Shown: positions 43,586 through 53,272, numbered from the stretch's first letter. The stretch: 64,000 nt of DNA from Pseudomonas fluorescens (GCF_902497995.1 NZ_CABVII010000016.1:1-64000); one strand, 5' to 3'. Numbers and translations are program-made. Notes: generated from the sequence alone by a model not told the origin.

Positions 43586-43738
43586 GGCTGATCGGCCTGC
43601 GCCTCTACGACATGATGATCAAGTGATCTCCTATACTGCTTTCGAATCCGGAAAGCCGCAGGGTCTGCCGTCATCGTTGTCGTGGTTCTCTCTGGTAATG
43701 TCTCCCAATAGTACTCAAGCAAAAAAGGAGTTTGCGTC

Positions 43739-43957
43739 ATGACCGACGATCCAAAGGTAAAAGGACCGGCGTCGTACTTCCCCTCAATTGAAAAAAAGTA
43801 TGGGCACCCAATAACCCACTGGCTAACCCTGCTCAAAACAGTTAGCGGCAAGAAGCATATGGAAATGGTTGCCTTGCTCAAAACTGAACACGGCATGGGT
43901 CATGGCCATGCTAACGCTTTAGTTGCGTACTTTTTAGCAAGCGCTAAAAGCGACTGA
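43739..43957 (+). CDS. DUF4287-domain protein
   Basis: About 72 residues: KGPASYFPSIEKKYGHPITHWLTLL and HGMGHGHANALVAYFL are the DUF4287 pattern. AAGGAG is 8 bases ahead of the start, a strong ribosome-binding site. Function unknown; some relatives are fused to DUF5655-like transport-associated domains. Confidence 0.85.
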   Translation: MTDDPKVKGPASYFPSIEKKYGHPITHWLTLLKTVSGKKHMEMVALLKTEHGMGHGHANALVAYFLASAKSD

Positions 43958-44006
43958 CGATATTGATTAAGCACAGCGCGCTCGACGCGTCTGTTTACTA
44001 AATCCT

Positions 44007-44603
44007 TCAGTGAGCCCCTTCCCGCACCCACCGCCGGACCTCAACCTGTATGGCATAGGCCGGCGCCTCCACCGTGTTGAAATCCTGGGTATAGCGCCGG
44101 GCAAATCCTTCTACCCCCCACTCCTGATACTGCTGCACATGCTTGAGTTCGTGAGCCCAGAGCGCGATGTCCTGTTCTGCGGCTCGAGCGTCCCGGAACA
44201 GGATGATGTCGATCAGCGTCACGGCACCGACATCGGGGTTTTGCAGCATGGCGGTGGCGGCGCTGAATTGGCCGTTGTCGCTGACTTTGTAGCGCGCGGT
44301 ATCGAGGACGCCGGGGGCGTACCAGCGCAGCAGTTGCTCGCGGATGTGTGGTGGGATGGGTTGGATGCCGGCGTTGGCTGCTTCGGCGCGGGCTTGGGTC
44401 AGCCATAGCGCCAGGGCAGGTGCTGCGACCTGGTAGATGCCATCAGGCAGGGGGCCGAGCAGCGGCCCCAGGTCTGGCAGACAGATGCAGCTGTCCAGGC
44501 ACACTTGTTTCTCGCCAGCCGGACAGGCGCTGGCCTGGGCTGGCACTTCAAGGGTCAGGCAAAGAACCAACAGCGCCACCAGGCGCGTGGTGATGGGCGG
44601 CAT
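44007..44603 (-). CDS. exported protein with HExxH-like motif (DUF4157-like)
   Basis: About 198 residues. A signal peptide (LVALLVLCLTLEVPAQA) is followed by a Cys-rich stretch (ACPAGEKQVCLDSCICLP) and near the end ALWAHELKHVQQYQEWGV, an HExxH zinc site, with TVEAPAYA after it. It resembles the DUF4157 fold found in extracellular contractile-system and other putative metallopeptidases. GGAG precedes 44603, so that start is preferred over 44669. Confidence 0.75.
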   Translation of the reverse strand: MPPITTRLVALLVLCLTLEVPAQASACPAGEKQVCLDSCICLPDLGPLLGPLPDGIYQVAAPALALWLTQARAEAANAGIQPIPPHIREQLLRWYAPGVLDTARYKVSDNGQFSAATAMLQNPDVGAVTLIDIILFRDARAAEQDIALWAHELKHVQQYQEWGVEGFARRYTQDFNTVEAPAYAIQVEVRRWVREGAH

Positions 44604-44669
44604 TGGGCGCTCCAGGGACAGCGCGATTAAACAGCTAGCTATCTGTTGACGAAAGTCTGAAGTATTCAT

Positions 44670-44981
44670 TTGAGCTTACAGATTCTTTCACCCCGCCGCC
44701 TATGCTTAACATTGGCTCCACAGCGAACTTGCCACGGCAGCGCTTAGTGGCAACCAGTGCCCGGGCAGGCAAGGACTACGAGGAGATCACGATCGGCGAA
44801 CACACGGATGGCCAAGCACTGCAGATCTATCAGTAGCTGCGGCAGAGGGTGGCCAATGGAGACGTTCAAATGCCAGAGAAGGCACGCAAAGCCGCCAGTC
44901 TCGGACATTTGAAACATCAGGCTCAACCGTCCTGATTGACGTTTCCAGCTACACCCTTACCTACGCCGGAGTCAGTGAATA
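44670..44981. other. 312-bp gap without a recognised gene
   Basis: No frame with known similarity was found. A stretch near 44770-44930 reads through in one frame with one stop and could be a decayed gene, but nothing supports it. It presumably holds the promoter of the ABC transporter genes. Confidence 0.4.
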
Positions 44982-45776
44982 ATGAAAAATAATAAGAAAA
45001 CCCTTTTACCCATGACCGTACTGGCCGCCGGCATGCTCGGCGCCTCGTTGAACGTGGCCGCAGCAGACACGTTCAAGGTCGGCATGGAAGTCACCTACCC
45101 GCCCTTCGAGTCCTATGACAAGGACAAAAACGTGGTGGGCTCGGACCCGGAACTGGCAACGGCCCTGGCCAGGCACATGAACGCCAGGGTGGAGTTCGTC
45201 GACACCAAATTCCCGAGCCTGATCCTGGGCCTGAACTCCGGCAAGTACGACGCGGTCATTTCCGGCATGTACATCACACCGGAGCGCCAGACTCAGGCCC
45301 AGACCATCGCCTATGCCAACACCGGTGCCGCGGTCATGGTGCCCAAGGGCAGCGAGATCAATGCGAAGAAACCTGAAGACCTGTGCGGCTTGAAACTGGG
45401 TCTGGAACAGGGCACTACCTGGGTCAAGGAATTCAGGAAGCTCTCCGATGACTACTGCGTGCCGAACAACAAAGGCGCCATCACCGTCAGCGAGTACCCC
45501 TCGGCGCCCGAGGTGACCCAGGCCCTGTTGTCCAAAAACATTCAGGCCCAGGTTGAAATCGCTGGCGCCGCAAAAATGATCGCGGAAAAGACCAATGGCC
45601 GGGTAGTGATCACCACCGAACATCCGATCTATCAGCAAACCTTGGGCATCTTCGTCAAGAAAGGTAACGACGAAACCTTCCAGGCCGTGCAAAAGGCCTT
45701 CGAGGAGACGAAAAAGAGCGGTGAATACGCCGCTATTCTCAAGAAGTATGGCTTGGAAGAACCGACAGCCAACTAA
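44982..45776 (+). CDS. amino-acid ABC transporter substrate-binding protein
   Basis: About 264 residues with a signal peptide (cleavage near NVAAADT). The family-3 binding-protein fold shows in FKVGMEVTYPPFESYD, GSDPELATALARHMNA, and ISGMYITPERQTQAQTI. It is followed after 64 bases by a fused permease-ATPase, so the two form one uptake system for a polar amino acid. Confidence 0.9.
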   Translation: MKNNKKTLLPMTVLAAGMLGASLNVAAADTFKVGMEVTYPPFESYDKDKNVVGSDPELATALARHMNARVEFVDTKFPSLILGLNSGKYDAVISGMYITPERQTQAQTIAYANTGAAVMVPKGSEINAKKPEDLCGLKLGLEQGTTWVKEFRKLSDDYCVPNNKGAITVSEYPSAPEVTQALLSKNIQAQVEIAGAAKMIAEKTNGRVVITTEHPIYQQTLGIFVKKGNDETFQAVQKAFEETKKSGEYAAILKKYGLEEPTAN

Positions 45777-45840
45777 GCACGTGTCCTTCTAGTCCGGTCA
45801 TCTGCCTCCCCTGCACCGGGGCGGCAGATCGAGGTGCCCC

Positions 45841-47388
45841 ATGCCATTCGATTGGTCGTATTTTATCTCCCTGTTCTCCCTGCCGGATTTCTGGAAGGCC
45901 TGCGTCACGGTGGTCCAGCTCAGTGCCCTGGCCTGGTTCATCGGCATGCTGCTGGGTTTTGTCCTGGCCACGGCCAAGCTGTCCCAGTCGCCTTTGCTGC
46001 GCATTCCCGCGGCGGTCTACATCTGGTTCTTCCGCAGTATCCCGTTGCTGGTGCTGGTGGTCTTCGTCTACAACTTGCCGCAATTGTTTCCCGGTAGCGG
46101 ACCGATTCTGTCCAACCCCTTCTATTCCGGCTTGCTGGCCCTGGTGGTCACGGAAGCGGCTTACATGGCGGAAATCCATCGTGGCGGACTTATTTCCGTG
46201 GCCAAGGGCCAGAAGGAGGCCGGGCGCGCGCTGGGTGTCGGCCTGTTCGGCATGCAGCGCTTGATCGTGATCCCCCAGGCTTTCCGTATCTCGCTGCCGA
46301 CCTTGATCAATGAATACATCACGGTGGTCAAGCTGACGTCGCTGGTCTCGGTCATCTCCCTGACCGAAATCCTCACAGTCGGCCAACGCCTCTATGCCAC
46401 CAACTTCCTGGTCATGGAAACCCTGGCTGCGGTGGGCGTGTACTACGTGCTGATCGTCACCGTGTTCGGCTATTTCTTGCAGCGTCTGGAACGTTACCTG
46501 GACCTGAATTTCCGCAAGCCGCACACACTCGACGCCGCCGCCGTGGCCAGGCTCAAGGCTTGCGCCGAAGCCTTGCCCGACGTTGCGCGCAAAGCAGCGG
46601 GCAACAACGCGACGCCCATCCTGCAATTGAAGAACATCCAGAAGAGCTATGGCACGCACCAGGTGCTGATGGGGATCGACCTGAATGTCGAATACGGCCA
46701 GGTGATCTCGATCATTGGCCCCTCCGGTTCCGGCAAGACTTCGCTGATCCGCACGGTCAACGGTCTGGAACGCATCGATACCGGTGACATTCTGTTGTTC
46801 GGTGAGAAATTCATCGAAGCATCGGACAAACCCGACAGTTCCCGCCTGCGCAGAGGCGTGCGGCACATCGGCATGGTGTTCCAGAACTTCAACCTGTTCC
46901 CGCACCGCACCCTTCTCGACAACGTCACGCTGGCGCCGCGTTACCACGGCCATCCGGGCGAGCTGAGCGAACACCGTGCTTATGCGCTGCTGGACAAGGT
47001 CGGCCTGCTCGCCCACGCCCACAAGTACCCGCACCAGCTCTCCGGCGGACAGCAACAGCGCGTGGCGATCGCTCGTGCCTTGGCCATGGAGCCGGACATC
47101 ATGCTGTTCGATGAACCTACGTCAGCGCTCGACCCAGAGTTGGTGGGCGATGTGCTGAACGTCATACGCGACCTTGCCAATGAAGGCATGACCATGATTA
47201 TCGTCACCCACGAAATGGACTTTGCCATGTCGATTTCCGACAGGGTCGTCTTCATGGAGAACGGCAATATCCAACTGGATGCCGCACCTGAAACCATACG
47301 ATGCGAGGCCGAAGGAGAGAGAGTGCGGCGCTTCATGGGCATCAATACGCTATCGCCAAACCTGCCTGCCACCGCGGATCATGCGTAG
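45841..47388 (+). CDS. fused amino-acid ABC transporter permease and ATPase
   Basis: About 515 residues. Residues 1-230 are a His/Glu/Gln/Arg-type permease (five or so membrane segments and the cytoplasmic EAGRALG loop). Residues 260-515 are an ABC ATPase with Walker A GPSGSGKTS, Q-loop FQNFNLFPH, signature LSGGQQQRVAIARAL, Walker B MLFDEPTSALDPE and the switch His in VTHEM. Only one permease domain is present, so the transporter should be a homodimer of this fusion. Paired with the binding protein upstream. Confidence 0.92.
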   Translation: MPFDWSYFISLFSLPDFWKACVTVVQLSALAWFIGMLLGFVLATAKLSQSPLLRIPAAVYIWFFRSIPLLVLVVFVYNLPQLFPGSGPILSNPFYSGLLALVVTEAAYMAEIHRGGLISVAKGQKEAGRALGVGLFGMQRLIVIPQAFRISLPTLINEYITVVKLTSLVSVISLTEILTVGQRLYATNFLVMETLAAVGVYYVLIVTVFGYFLQRLERYLDLNFRKPHTLDAAAVARLKACAEALPDVARKAAGNNATPILQLKNIQKSYGTHQVLMGIDLNVEYGQVISIIGPSGSGKTSLIRTVNGLERIDTGDILLFGEKFIEASDKPDSSRLRRGVRHIGMVFQNFNLFPHRTLLDNVTLAPRYHGHPGELSEHRAYALLDKVGLLAHAHKYPHQLSGGQQQRVAIARALAMEPDIMLFDEPTSALDPELVGDVLNVIRDLANEGMTMIIVTHEMDFAMSISDRVVFMENGNIQLDAAPETIRCEAEGERVRRFMGINTLSPNLPATADHA

Positions 47389-47453
47389 GCATGGGTGGCG
47401 TAGCGAAGTTCCTGTGGAGCTTCGCACCGCGTTCCGATCGCTGCAGTCGACGC

Positions 47454-48626
47454 TCAGGCCAACCCCGGCAGCTTGATCTCCAGGCGCCGTGCCAGCAATC
47501 CGGCAAAGGCCAATACCGGCAGTATCGCCGTCGCAAAGGCCAGCCATAACAATGGCGAGAACCCGTCGCCGACGAGGGAGCCGGCCAGTGCCGGGCCGGT
47601 CATGGAGCTCAAGGCGAATGCGGCGGGAATCAGCATGATCGAGCGTCCGCTGGGGTCCAGGCGGGCAATCGCCGCGGTTTGAAAAATGCAGCCCCAGGTG
47701 AAACCGACTTCCCAGATCCAGGCACCCAGCGCGTACATCAAAAATCCCTTGGCGCAACCCAGCAGGATCAGCCCGAGACTGATCACCGCCAACACCAACA
47801 GATGCGGCAGGCGCGAGCCCAGGCGATCACCCATGGCCGCCAGTGTTAACGCGGCGGCACCCCCCAGCAGTTTCAACACCGCGAAGACGATGCCCAGCTC
47901 GGTGGGTTGCAGCGCCAGGCCATGGCCCAACCGCTCCAGAAACGCCCACAGACCGATCTGCCCGGCACCGAACAAGAAGAAAGCCGCCAGCGCGAAATAC
48001 GCCGGCAACGGAAAACTGAAGCGGGCGTAAAGAGAGCGCTCGTCAATGGCGCCAACCGTCCTGGCGAAATCGGTGCGCCGCGGTAATGCCAGGGCGCTCA
48101 GGCTCAACAGCAGAATGATCGCCGCCAGCACGAGTGCCGCGCCGGCATAGTGAAACCGGGCCACCACCAACGACGGCAAGGCGAACAGCAAGGCTGCAAC
48201 CAGACTGAGTTCAATGCCCTGGCGCACCCCTAATGCGCGCTCCTTGTCCGTCATTTCGCTCATGATGCGCAGCCCGAGGCAGGTCATCAGCGAAGCAAAG
48301 AAACCAATCAGTGCCCACAGCGGCGCTTGCGCCTGCGCGGGCAGGCGAGCGGACGCCAGCAACGCCAGCGCGGCGCCAACTGCGCAGCCGACGGTCAGGT
48401 AACGCCAGTTCACCCGATCGATGAACGCCACTGCCACCAGCGTCCCGACCAGGTAACCGGCAAAACAAATGGAACCCAGTTGGCCGATCTGTGCGGCATC
48501 GAAGCTGAAACTGTCGGCGAGCGCTCCCAGCAGGATGGGTAATGTGTTGAATGGCAGGCCGCCAATGGTCGAAGCCAGACTGGCGGCCAGCATGAAGGTC
48601 AACGTGGTGCGGCGACTGATGCTCAT
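47454..48626 (-). CDS. MFS transporter
   Basis: About 390 residues with twelve hydrophobic segments (LPFNTLPILLGALADSFSF and so on) and the usual loop 2-3 pattern weakly kept (FIDRVNWRYLTVG). Substrate unknown. It is divergent from the GntR gene that carries the 38-bp palindrome, so common control is possible. Confidence 0.8.
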   Translation of the reverse strand: MSISRRTTLTFMLAASLASTIGGLPFNTLPILLGALADSFSFDAAQIGQLGSICFAGYLVGTLVAVAFIDRVNWRYLTVGCAVGAALALLASARLPAQAQAPLWALIGFFASLMTCLGLRIMSEMTDKERALGVRQGIELSLVAALLFALPSLVVARFHYAGAALVLAAIILLLSLSALALPRRTDFARTVGAIDERSLYARFSFPLPAYFALAAFFLFGAGQIGLWAFLERLGHGLALQPTELGIVFAVLKLLGGAAALTLAAMGDRLGSRLPHLLVLAVISLGLILLGCAKGFLMYALGAWIWEVGFTWGCIFQTAAIARLDPSGRSIMLIPAAFALSSMTGPALAGSLVGDGFSPLLWLAFATAILPVLAFAGLLARRLEIKLPGLA

Positions 48627-49008
48627 TACCCTCTCCTGTCCCTGGTGCTGTCAGCGCTGGTCGACCGTGGTGATTTCAGTGCGCAAACGGCTGCGCCGAT
48701 TCCCAAAGCGGAACCGCTGACGGCTGTAACTGGCATAGGGTTTCTCCTTGAGGGTTCAGGCTCAGTATCGGCAGGAGACAGGGTCAACGACTACGTCCGC
48801 TTGGACTACAAGCGAACAAGCTCCGGCGGCAATGACTCGCGGAGCACCTTGCCTGCACGAAAATCGAACATGCGGGTACAAAACCGGGCACAAAAGTAAC
48901 AAGTAACACTTCCCAACGTACGCCCGGCGCATCGCCGGTGTGCGTACACCCCTTATGAACCGCAGCGCTCAGCCCATTCGTGAGAAGTGGCATGACCTTT
49001 GCTCCTTT

Positions 49009-49046
49009 TCCTGATAATCATCTGATATATCAGATGATTATCAGGA
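49009..49046. promoter_or_regulatory. perfect 38-bp palindrome over the GntR ribosome-binding site
   Basis: The sequence TCCTGATAATCATCTGATA is followed by its exact reverse complement, so all 38 bases are self-complementary. The right arm contributes AGGA of the AGGAG ribosome-binding site (49043-49047) seven bases before the ATG at 49054. The inner ATCTGATATATCAGAT is typical of GntR operators. It probably allows the regulator to repress itself, and RNA folding could also hide the site. The rest of the gap 48627-49008 shows no gene. Confidence 0.75.
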
Positions 49047-49053
49047 GTGAGAC

Positions 49054-49743
49054 ATGCCCGAACCTATCGATTTTTCCAGCCATCGCCAGCCCGCGATTGC
49101 CCCCACGAAAAGCGCAGCCCAACTGCGCGAACTCGCCTATGCACAAATCAAGCAACGGATTATCAGCTGCGAGTTTCGCCCCGGTGATGCGATCAATGAA
49201 GCGCAATTGACGGCGACCCTGGGGCTTGGCCGAACGCCGATCCATCAAGCGCTGCATCGCCTGGAAGTTGAAGGCATGGTCACGATCATGCCGCGCAAGG
49301 GCGTGATGGTGACGGCCCTGTCCCTCAACGATGTGCTGGATATGATCGAAGTGCGCGTGAGCAACGAACAGCTGTGCATCAAGCTGGCGGTCGAGCGCGC
49401 TCACGATTCCGAGATCCAGGCCATGCGCGACATTCTCGAGCGCACGCCCGCCTTGCTGGCCAAACACGACGTGGCAGGGCTCATGTCCCTGGACCTGCAG
49501 TTCCACATGTCGATTTCCGCCGCCGCACACAATCGCGTGCTGGCCGAGCTGCTGCGCAACCTTCACGAAAAACAGGCGCGCTTCTGGTACCTGACCCTGT
49601 CGGAAAACCACCATAGCGAACGCATCTACCACGAGCATCTGCAAATCCTCGAGGCGTTGGAACAGCGTGACGGCGACGCCGCCGTCGCGGCTGTCCACCA
49701 CCACATCGACGATTTCCGCCGCGCCATCATGCGCACCCTTTAA
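49054..49743 (+). CDS. GntR-family (FCD) transcriptional regulator
   Basis: About 229 residues. Winged helix: AYAQIKQRIISCEFRPGDAINEAQL, then LGLGRTPIHQALHRLEVEGMV; FCD domain with MIEVRVSNEQLCIKLAVERA and FHMSISAAAHNRVLAELL, where His residues suggest a metal-containing ligand pocket. It leads the DUF2848-amidase-MFS genes on the same strand, which it probably controls. Confidence 0.9.
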   Translation: MPEPIDFSSHRQPAIAPTKSAAQLRELAYAQIKQRIISCEFRPGDAINEAQLTATLGLGRTPIHQALHRLEVEGMVTIMPRKGVMVTALSLNDVLDMIEVRVSNEQLCIKLAVERAHDSEIQAMRDILERTPALLAKHDVAGLMSLDLQFHMSISAAAHNRVLAELLRNLHEKQARFWYLTLSENHHSERIYHEHLQILEALEQRDGDAAVAAVHHHIDDFRRAIMRTL

Positions 49744-49765
49744 TCACTGATCGCGAGAGCTCTTC

Positions 49766-50443
49766 ATGACCCAAATGACATTCCAGGTAGTCGGCCAGGG
49801 CGAACACCGGGCCAGCATCAAGCACCTGATTATCGCTGGCTGGGCGGGACGCAACAGCGAAGCGGTGGAGCACCACATTGCCGAACTGGAAGCGCTGGGC
49901 GTGCGCCGTCCGACGCAGGTTCCGTGTTTCTACCGGGTATCGGCCAGCCTGCTGAACAACGCCGACAGCATCCAGGTGCCTGGCAAGGACTCATCCGGGG
50001 AGACCGAATTCGTGCTGCTCCCGAGCGAGCAAGGGCTATTGATCGGCCTGGGTTCGGATCACACCGATCGCAAGGTCGAAAGCTATGACGTCACGGTCTC
50101 CAAGCAGATGTGCGACAAACCCATCGCCCGGCAGGTTTGGCGTTATGCCGAGGTTCAGGGGCATTGGGATCAATTGGTGATGCGCACCTGGCGTGTGCGT
50201 GACGGTGTGCGTGCGCTGTACCAACAGGGGCCGGTGACGAACCTGCTGGCGCCGGAAACGCTGCTGGAAAAACTCAACAGCGACGCTTCGCTGCCCGCGG
50301 ACACTGCCATGTTCTGCGGTACACAATCGGTGATTGGCGAACTGGGCTATGGCGAAGCCTTTGAAATGGAGCTGTTCGATCCCGTACTCAACCGCAGCCT
50401 GCGCCACCAGTACGGTGTCGAGCCGCTGCCTGTCGCGGAGTGA
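49766..50443 (+). CDS. DUF2848 protein
   Basis: About 225 residues: VPCFYRVSASLLNNADSIQV, EFVLLPSEQGLLIGLGSDHTDRKVE and MFCGTQSVIGELGYGEAFEMEL match DUF2848, a family with an FAH-like fold commonly encoded next to amidases. It is expected to process a carboxylate in the same pathway; the reaction is unknown. Confidence 0.85.
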   Translation: MTQMTFQVVGQGEHRASIKHLIIAGWAGRNSEAVEHHIAELEALGVRRPTQVPCFYRVSASLLNNADSIQVPGKDSSGETEFVLLPSEQGLLIGLGSDHTDRKVESYDVTVSKQMCDKPIARQVWRYAEVQGHWDQLVMRTWRVRDGVRALYQQGPVTNLLAPETLLEKLNSDASLPADTAMFCGTQSVIGELGYGEAFEMELFDPVLNRSLRHQYGVEPLPVAE

Positions 50444-50450
50444 ACTGAAG

Positions 50451-51791
50451 ATGAAGGATATTGCACAGTTCGCCCAAGCGCTGGCTGACGGCCGTACCAC
50501 CAGTGTCGCCTTGGTGAAAGAAGCGTTGATCCGTATCGAGGCGCATCGTGCGGCGGCTGGGGTCGCCTACATCAGCGTCGATGCCGAAGGCGCCTTGCAG
50601 GCTGCGCAGGCCAGTGATCTGGCACGGGCTTCAGGTTACGTGCCATCGCCATTGGCCGGGCTCCCGGTCTCCATCAAAGACCTGTTCGATGTAGTCGGAC
50701 AAGTCACTGCGGCCGGCTCCAGGCTGCTGGCCGATGCGCCGCCCGCCAGCAGCGATGCGCTCGTGGTCGAACGGCTGAGATCGGCCGGCGCCATTTTACT
50801 GGGCCGCACCAATATGAGCGAGTTCGCCTTTTCCGGATTGGGGCTGAACCCGCACTACGGTACGCCGCTCACGCCGTCTGCGGCTGGCCGCATTGCCGGC
50901 GGCTCCAGCTCCGGCGCCGCCGTGAGCGTGGCATTGGGCATGGCCGTCGCCGGGCTGGGCACCGACACCGGCGGCTCCATCCGGATCCCCGCCGCGTTCT
51001 GTAGCCTGACCGGGTTCAAGCCCAGTGCCAGCCGAGTCCCCATGGCCGGCACGTTCCCCTTGGCCGTTAGCCTGGACTCTATCGGCGCGCTGTCACGCAG
51101 CGTCGCCGACTGCATCCTGCTCGACCGGATTCTCACCGGCGATCAGCTGGACACCCGCGCCGCGCCCCTGGCCGGGCTTCGCCTGGCGGTCACCCGGGAT
51201 TTTGTCCTCGATCAGCTCGATGCCGGCGTCGCAGCGGCCTTCGAACGCGCCCTGGACCTTCTCGCCAAGGCAGGCGCCTGCATTCGCTGGTTCGACTTTC
51301 CAGAACTGCATGAACTGCCCCGTATCAACGCGGCTGGCGGGTTGACGGCTGCCGAAGCCTGGCATGGCCACCGCCAGTGGCTCGAGAGCGACAACGCCCA
51401 GTGCTATGACGCCCGCGTCGCTCAACGCATCCGCCGCGGCGCGGCCATCAGCGCAGCCGATTACCTGGACATTCGCAGCGAACGCCAACGCCTGATCAGC
51501 GTGGCGGGTGAGCGTCTGGGCGACGCCGACGCCTGGTTGATGCCCACTGTCGCCGTGGTACCGCCGAAGTTGGCAGACCTTACTGAAGACGATGGGTTTT
51601 TCGCCACCAACGGCCTGGTATTGCGCAACACCAGCGTGATCAATTTCCTTGACGGTTGCGCCCTGAGTTTGCCTTGCCAGCGCGGCGACGAGCTGCCGGT
51701 CGGGCTGTCGATCGCCGGCCTGCAGGGTCAGGACGCTCGTGTCCTGCAAGTGTCTCGCGCTATCGAGGCACTGTTACAAGAGAACACTTGA
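50451..51791 (+). CDS. amidase signature family enzyme
   Basis: About 446 residues with the Ser-Ser-Lys triad: catalytic Lys in GLPVSIKDLFDV, cis-Ser in AGGSSSGAAVSV, and the nucleophile Ser in GTDTGGSIRIPAAF. It hydrolyses an amide to acid and ammonia; the substrate is unknown. It begins 7 bases after the DUF2848 stop codon and is followed by a terminator. Confidence 0.9.
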   Translation: MKDIAQFAQALADGRTTSVALVKEALIRIEAHRAAAGVAYISVDAEGALQAAQASDLARASGYVPSPLAGLPVSIKDLFDVVGQVTAAGSRLLADAPPASSDALVVERLRSAGAILLGRTNMSEFAFSGLGLNPHYGTPLTPSAAGRIAGGSSSGAAVSVALGMAVAGLGTDTGGSIRIPAAFCSLTGFKPSASRVPMAGTFPLAVSLDSIGALSRSVADCILLDRILTGDQLDTRAAPLAGLRLAVTRDFVLDQLDAGVAAAFERALDLLAKAGACIRWFDFPELHELPRINAAGGLTAAEAWHGHRQWLESDNAQCYDARVAQRIRRGAAISAADYLDIRSERQRLISVAGERLGDADAWLMPTVAVVPPKLADLTEDDGFFATNGLVLRNTSVINFLDGCALSLPCQRGDELPVGLSIAGLQGQDARVLQVSRAIEALLQENT

Positions 51792-51810
51792 TGCACTGCC
51801 GCTGAATCAG

Positions 51811-51837
51811 GGGCAGGCCCGCGCCTGCCCTGTTTTA
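51811..51837 (+). terminator. terminator after the amidase gene
   Basis: GGGCAGGC (51811-51818), loop CCGC, GCCTGCCC (51823-51830), then TGTTTT. It separates the amidase from the MFS gene, which then needs read-through or its own promoter. Confidence 0.75.
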
Positions 51838-51943
51838 CCTGACTGACTTACCGAAAAAATGACACGGCGGACCCTCGTGCGTCCTCACTCGCCTGCCAAT
51901 CGGCTTGCGTGCCCAACTGCGCAACGAATTGACGAGATAACTT

Positions 51944-53272
51944 ATGAACCGAAGTCACGCAAGTTCAACCATGGCGATAGACCTCGACCCGACGACAGTC
52001 GAAGTGGCTGCCGTCTATCGCAAGATCGCCTGGCGCCTCCTCCCGTTTCTGGTGTTTCTCTTCGTACTGGCCTGGATCGACCGGGTCAATGTCGGTTTCG
52101 CCAAACTGGCCATGCTGCAGGACCTGGGTTTCAGTGAAGCCGTTTATGGCCTGGGCGCCGGGATATTCTTCATCGGTTACTTCATCTTCGAAGTGCCCAG
52201 CAATCTGCTCCTGGAAAAAATCGGCGCCCGCCGCACCCTGGCGCGCATCACCATCATGTGGGGCCTGACGTCCATCGCCATGGCGTACGTCGAAAGCGCC
52301 TGGTCGTTCTATGTGCTGCGGTTTCTGCTCGGGGCCTTTGAAGCGGGCTTCTTTCCAGGCGTCGTGCTGTATCTCACCTACTGGTTTCCGGCGGCGCAGC
52401 GGGCAAAGATCAATGGCATGTTCATGACCTCCTTCGCCATTGCCGGCGTCGTCGGCGGCCCACTGGCCGGGTTCATCATGAGTCGCATGGTCGGGGTCGG
52501 CAGCCTGGCCAACTGGCAATGGCTGTTCATCCTCGAAGGCATTCCTTCGGTGATCGCCGGGTTCCTGGTGCTGCGTTATCTCCCGGAAAAACCGGCCAAT
52601 GCCAAGTGGCTGAGCCCGGCACAACGCAAAATGGTCAGCGACACCATTGCCCGCGAAGACAAGGCGCCAGGCAAACACAGCGACCTTCGTTCCTTGCTGC
52701 GTTATCCCAAGCTGTGGTTATGCGCGCTGGTGTATTTCTGCCTGGTCAGTGGCAACGCGACCATCGCGTTCTGGACCCCCTCCGTCATCAAGTCGTTGGG
52801 CGTCGATGACACCATGAACATCGGACTGCTCTCCTCGATCCCCTTTATATTGGGCACCGTGGCGATGCTGTGGAATGGCTTTCACTCTGACAAGACCGCT
52901 GAACGCCGTGTGCACTGCGCGATGGCAGCCCTGCTCGCCGGCCTCGGATTAATCTGCACCGGCCTGTTTATCGGCAACGCCGCGCTGGCGCTGATCTCCC
53001 TGACCGTTGCCGCCATGGGCATTCTTGCCGCTTTTCCGGTGTTCTGGTCGATTCCGGGTGCATTCCTGGCAGGCACCGCCGCTGCTGGGGGCATTGCGCT
53101 GATCAACTGCATCGGCAATCTCGCCGGCTTCGTCGCGCCCTACATGATCGGATGGCTGAAAACCCAGACCGGTAGCCTGGCCGCCGGCCTGTATATGGTC
53201 GCATGCTTTGAAATACTGGCGGGTGTGTTGCTCCTGTTGTTATTCAAAGGGATCAAGGTGAGCAAGTCTTAG
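51944..53272 (+). CDS. MFS transporter (ACS family, phthalate/tartrate-like)
   Basis: About 442 residues with twelve hydrophobic segments: WIDRVNVGFAKLAMLQDLGFSEAVYGLGAGIFFIGYFIFEVPSNLLLEKIGAR-type order of the ACS branch (shown by WIDRVNVGFA and FEVPSNLLLEKIGARR). It probably imports the substrate of the amidase/DUF2848 pathway. Confidence 0.9.
   Translation: MNRSHASSTMAIDLDPTTVEVAAVYRKIAWRLLPFLVFLFVLAWIDRVNVGFAKLAMLQDLGFSEAVYGLGAGIFFIGYFIFEVPSNLLLEKIGARRTLARITIMWGLTSIAMAYVESAWSFYVLRFLLGAFEAGFFPGVVLYLTYWFPAAQRAKINGMFMTSFAIAGVVGGPLAGFIMSRMVGVGSLANWQWLFILEGIPSVIAGFLVLRYLPEKPANAKWLSPAQRKMVSDTIAREDKAPGKHSDLRSLLRYPKLWLCALVYFCLVSGNATIAFWTPSVIKSLGVDDTMNIGLLSSIPFILGTVAMLWNGFHSDKTAERRVHCAMAALLAGLGLICTGLFIGNAALALISLTVAAMGILAAFPVFWSIPGAFLAGTAAAGGIALINCIGNLAGFVAPYMIGWLKTQTGSLAAGLYMVACFEILAGVLLLLLFKGIKVSKS

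Noticed and set aside
43582..43896. Minus-strand frame of 104 codons over DUF4287
   Set aside because: The plus-strand DUF4287 gene has a strong ribosome-binding site and family match.
44744..44926. 60-residue minus-strand frame in the gap before the ABC transporter
   Set aside because: No ribosome-binding site or similarity; left as an unexplained gap.
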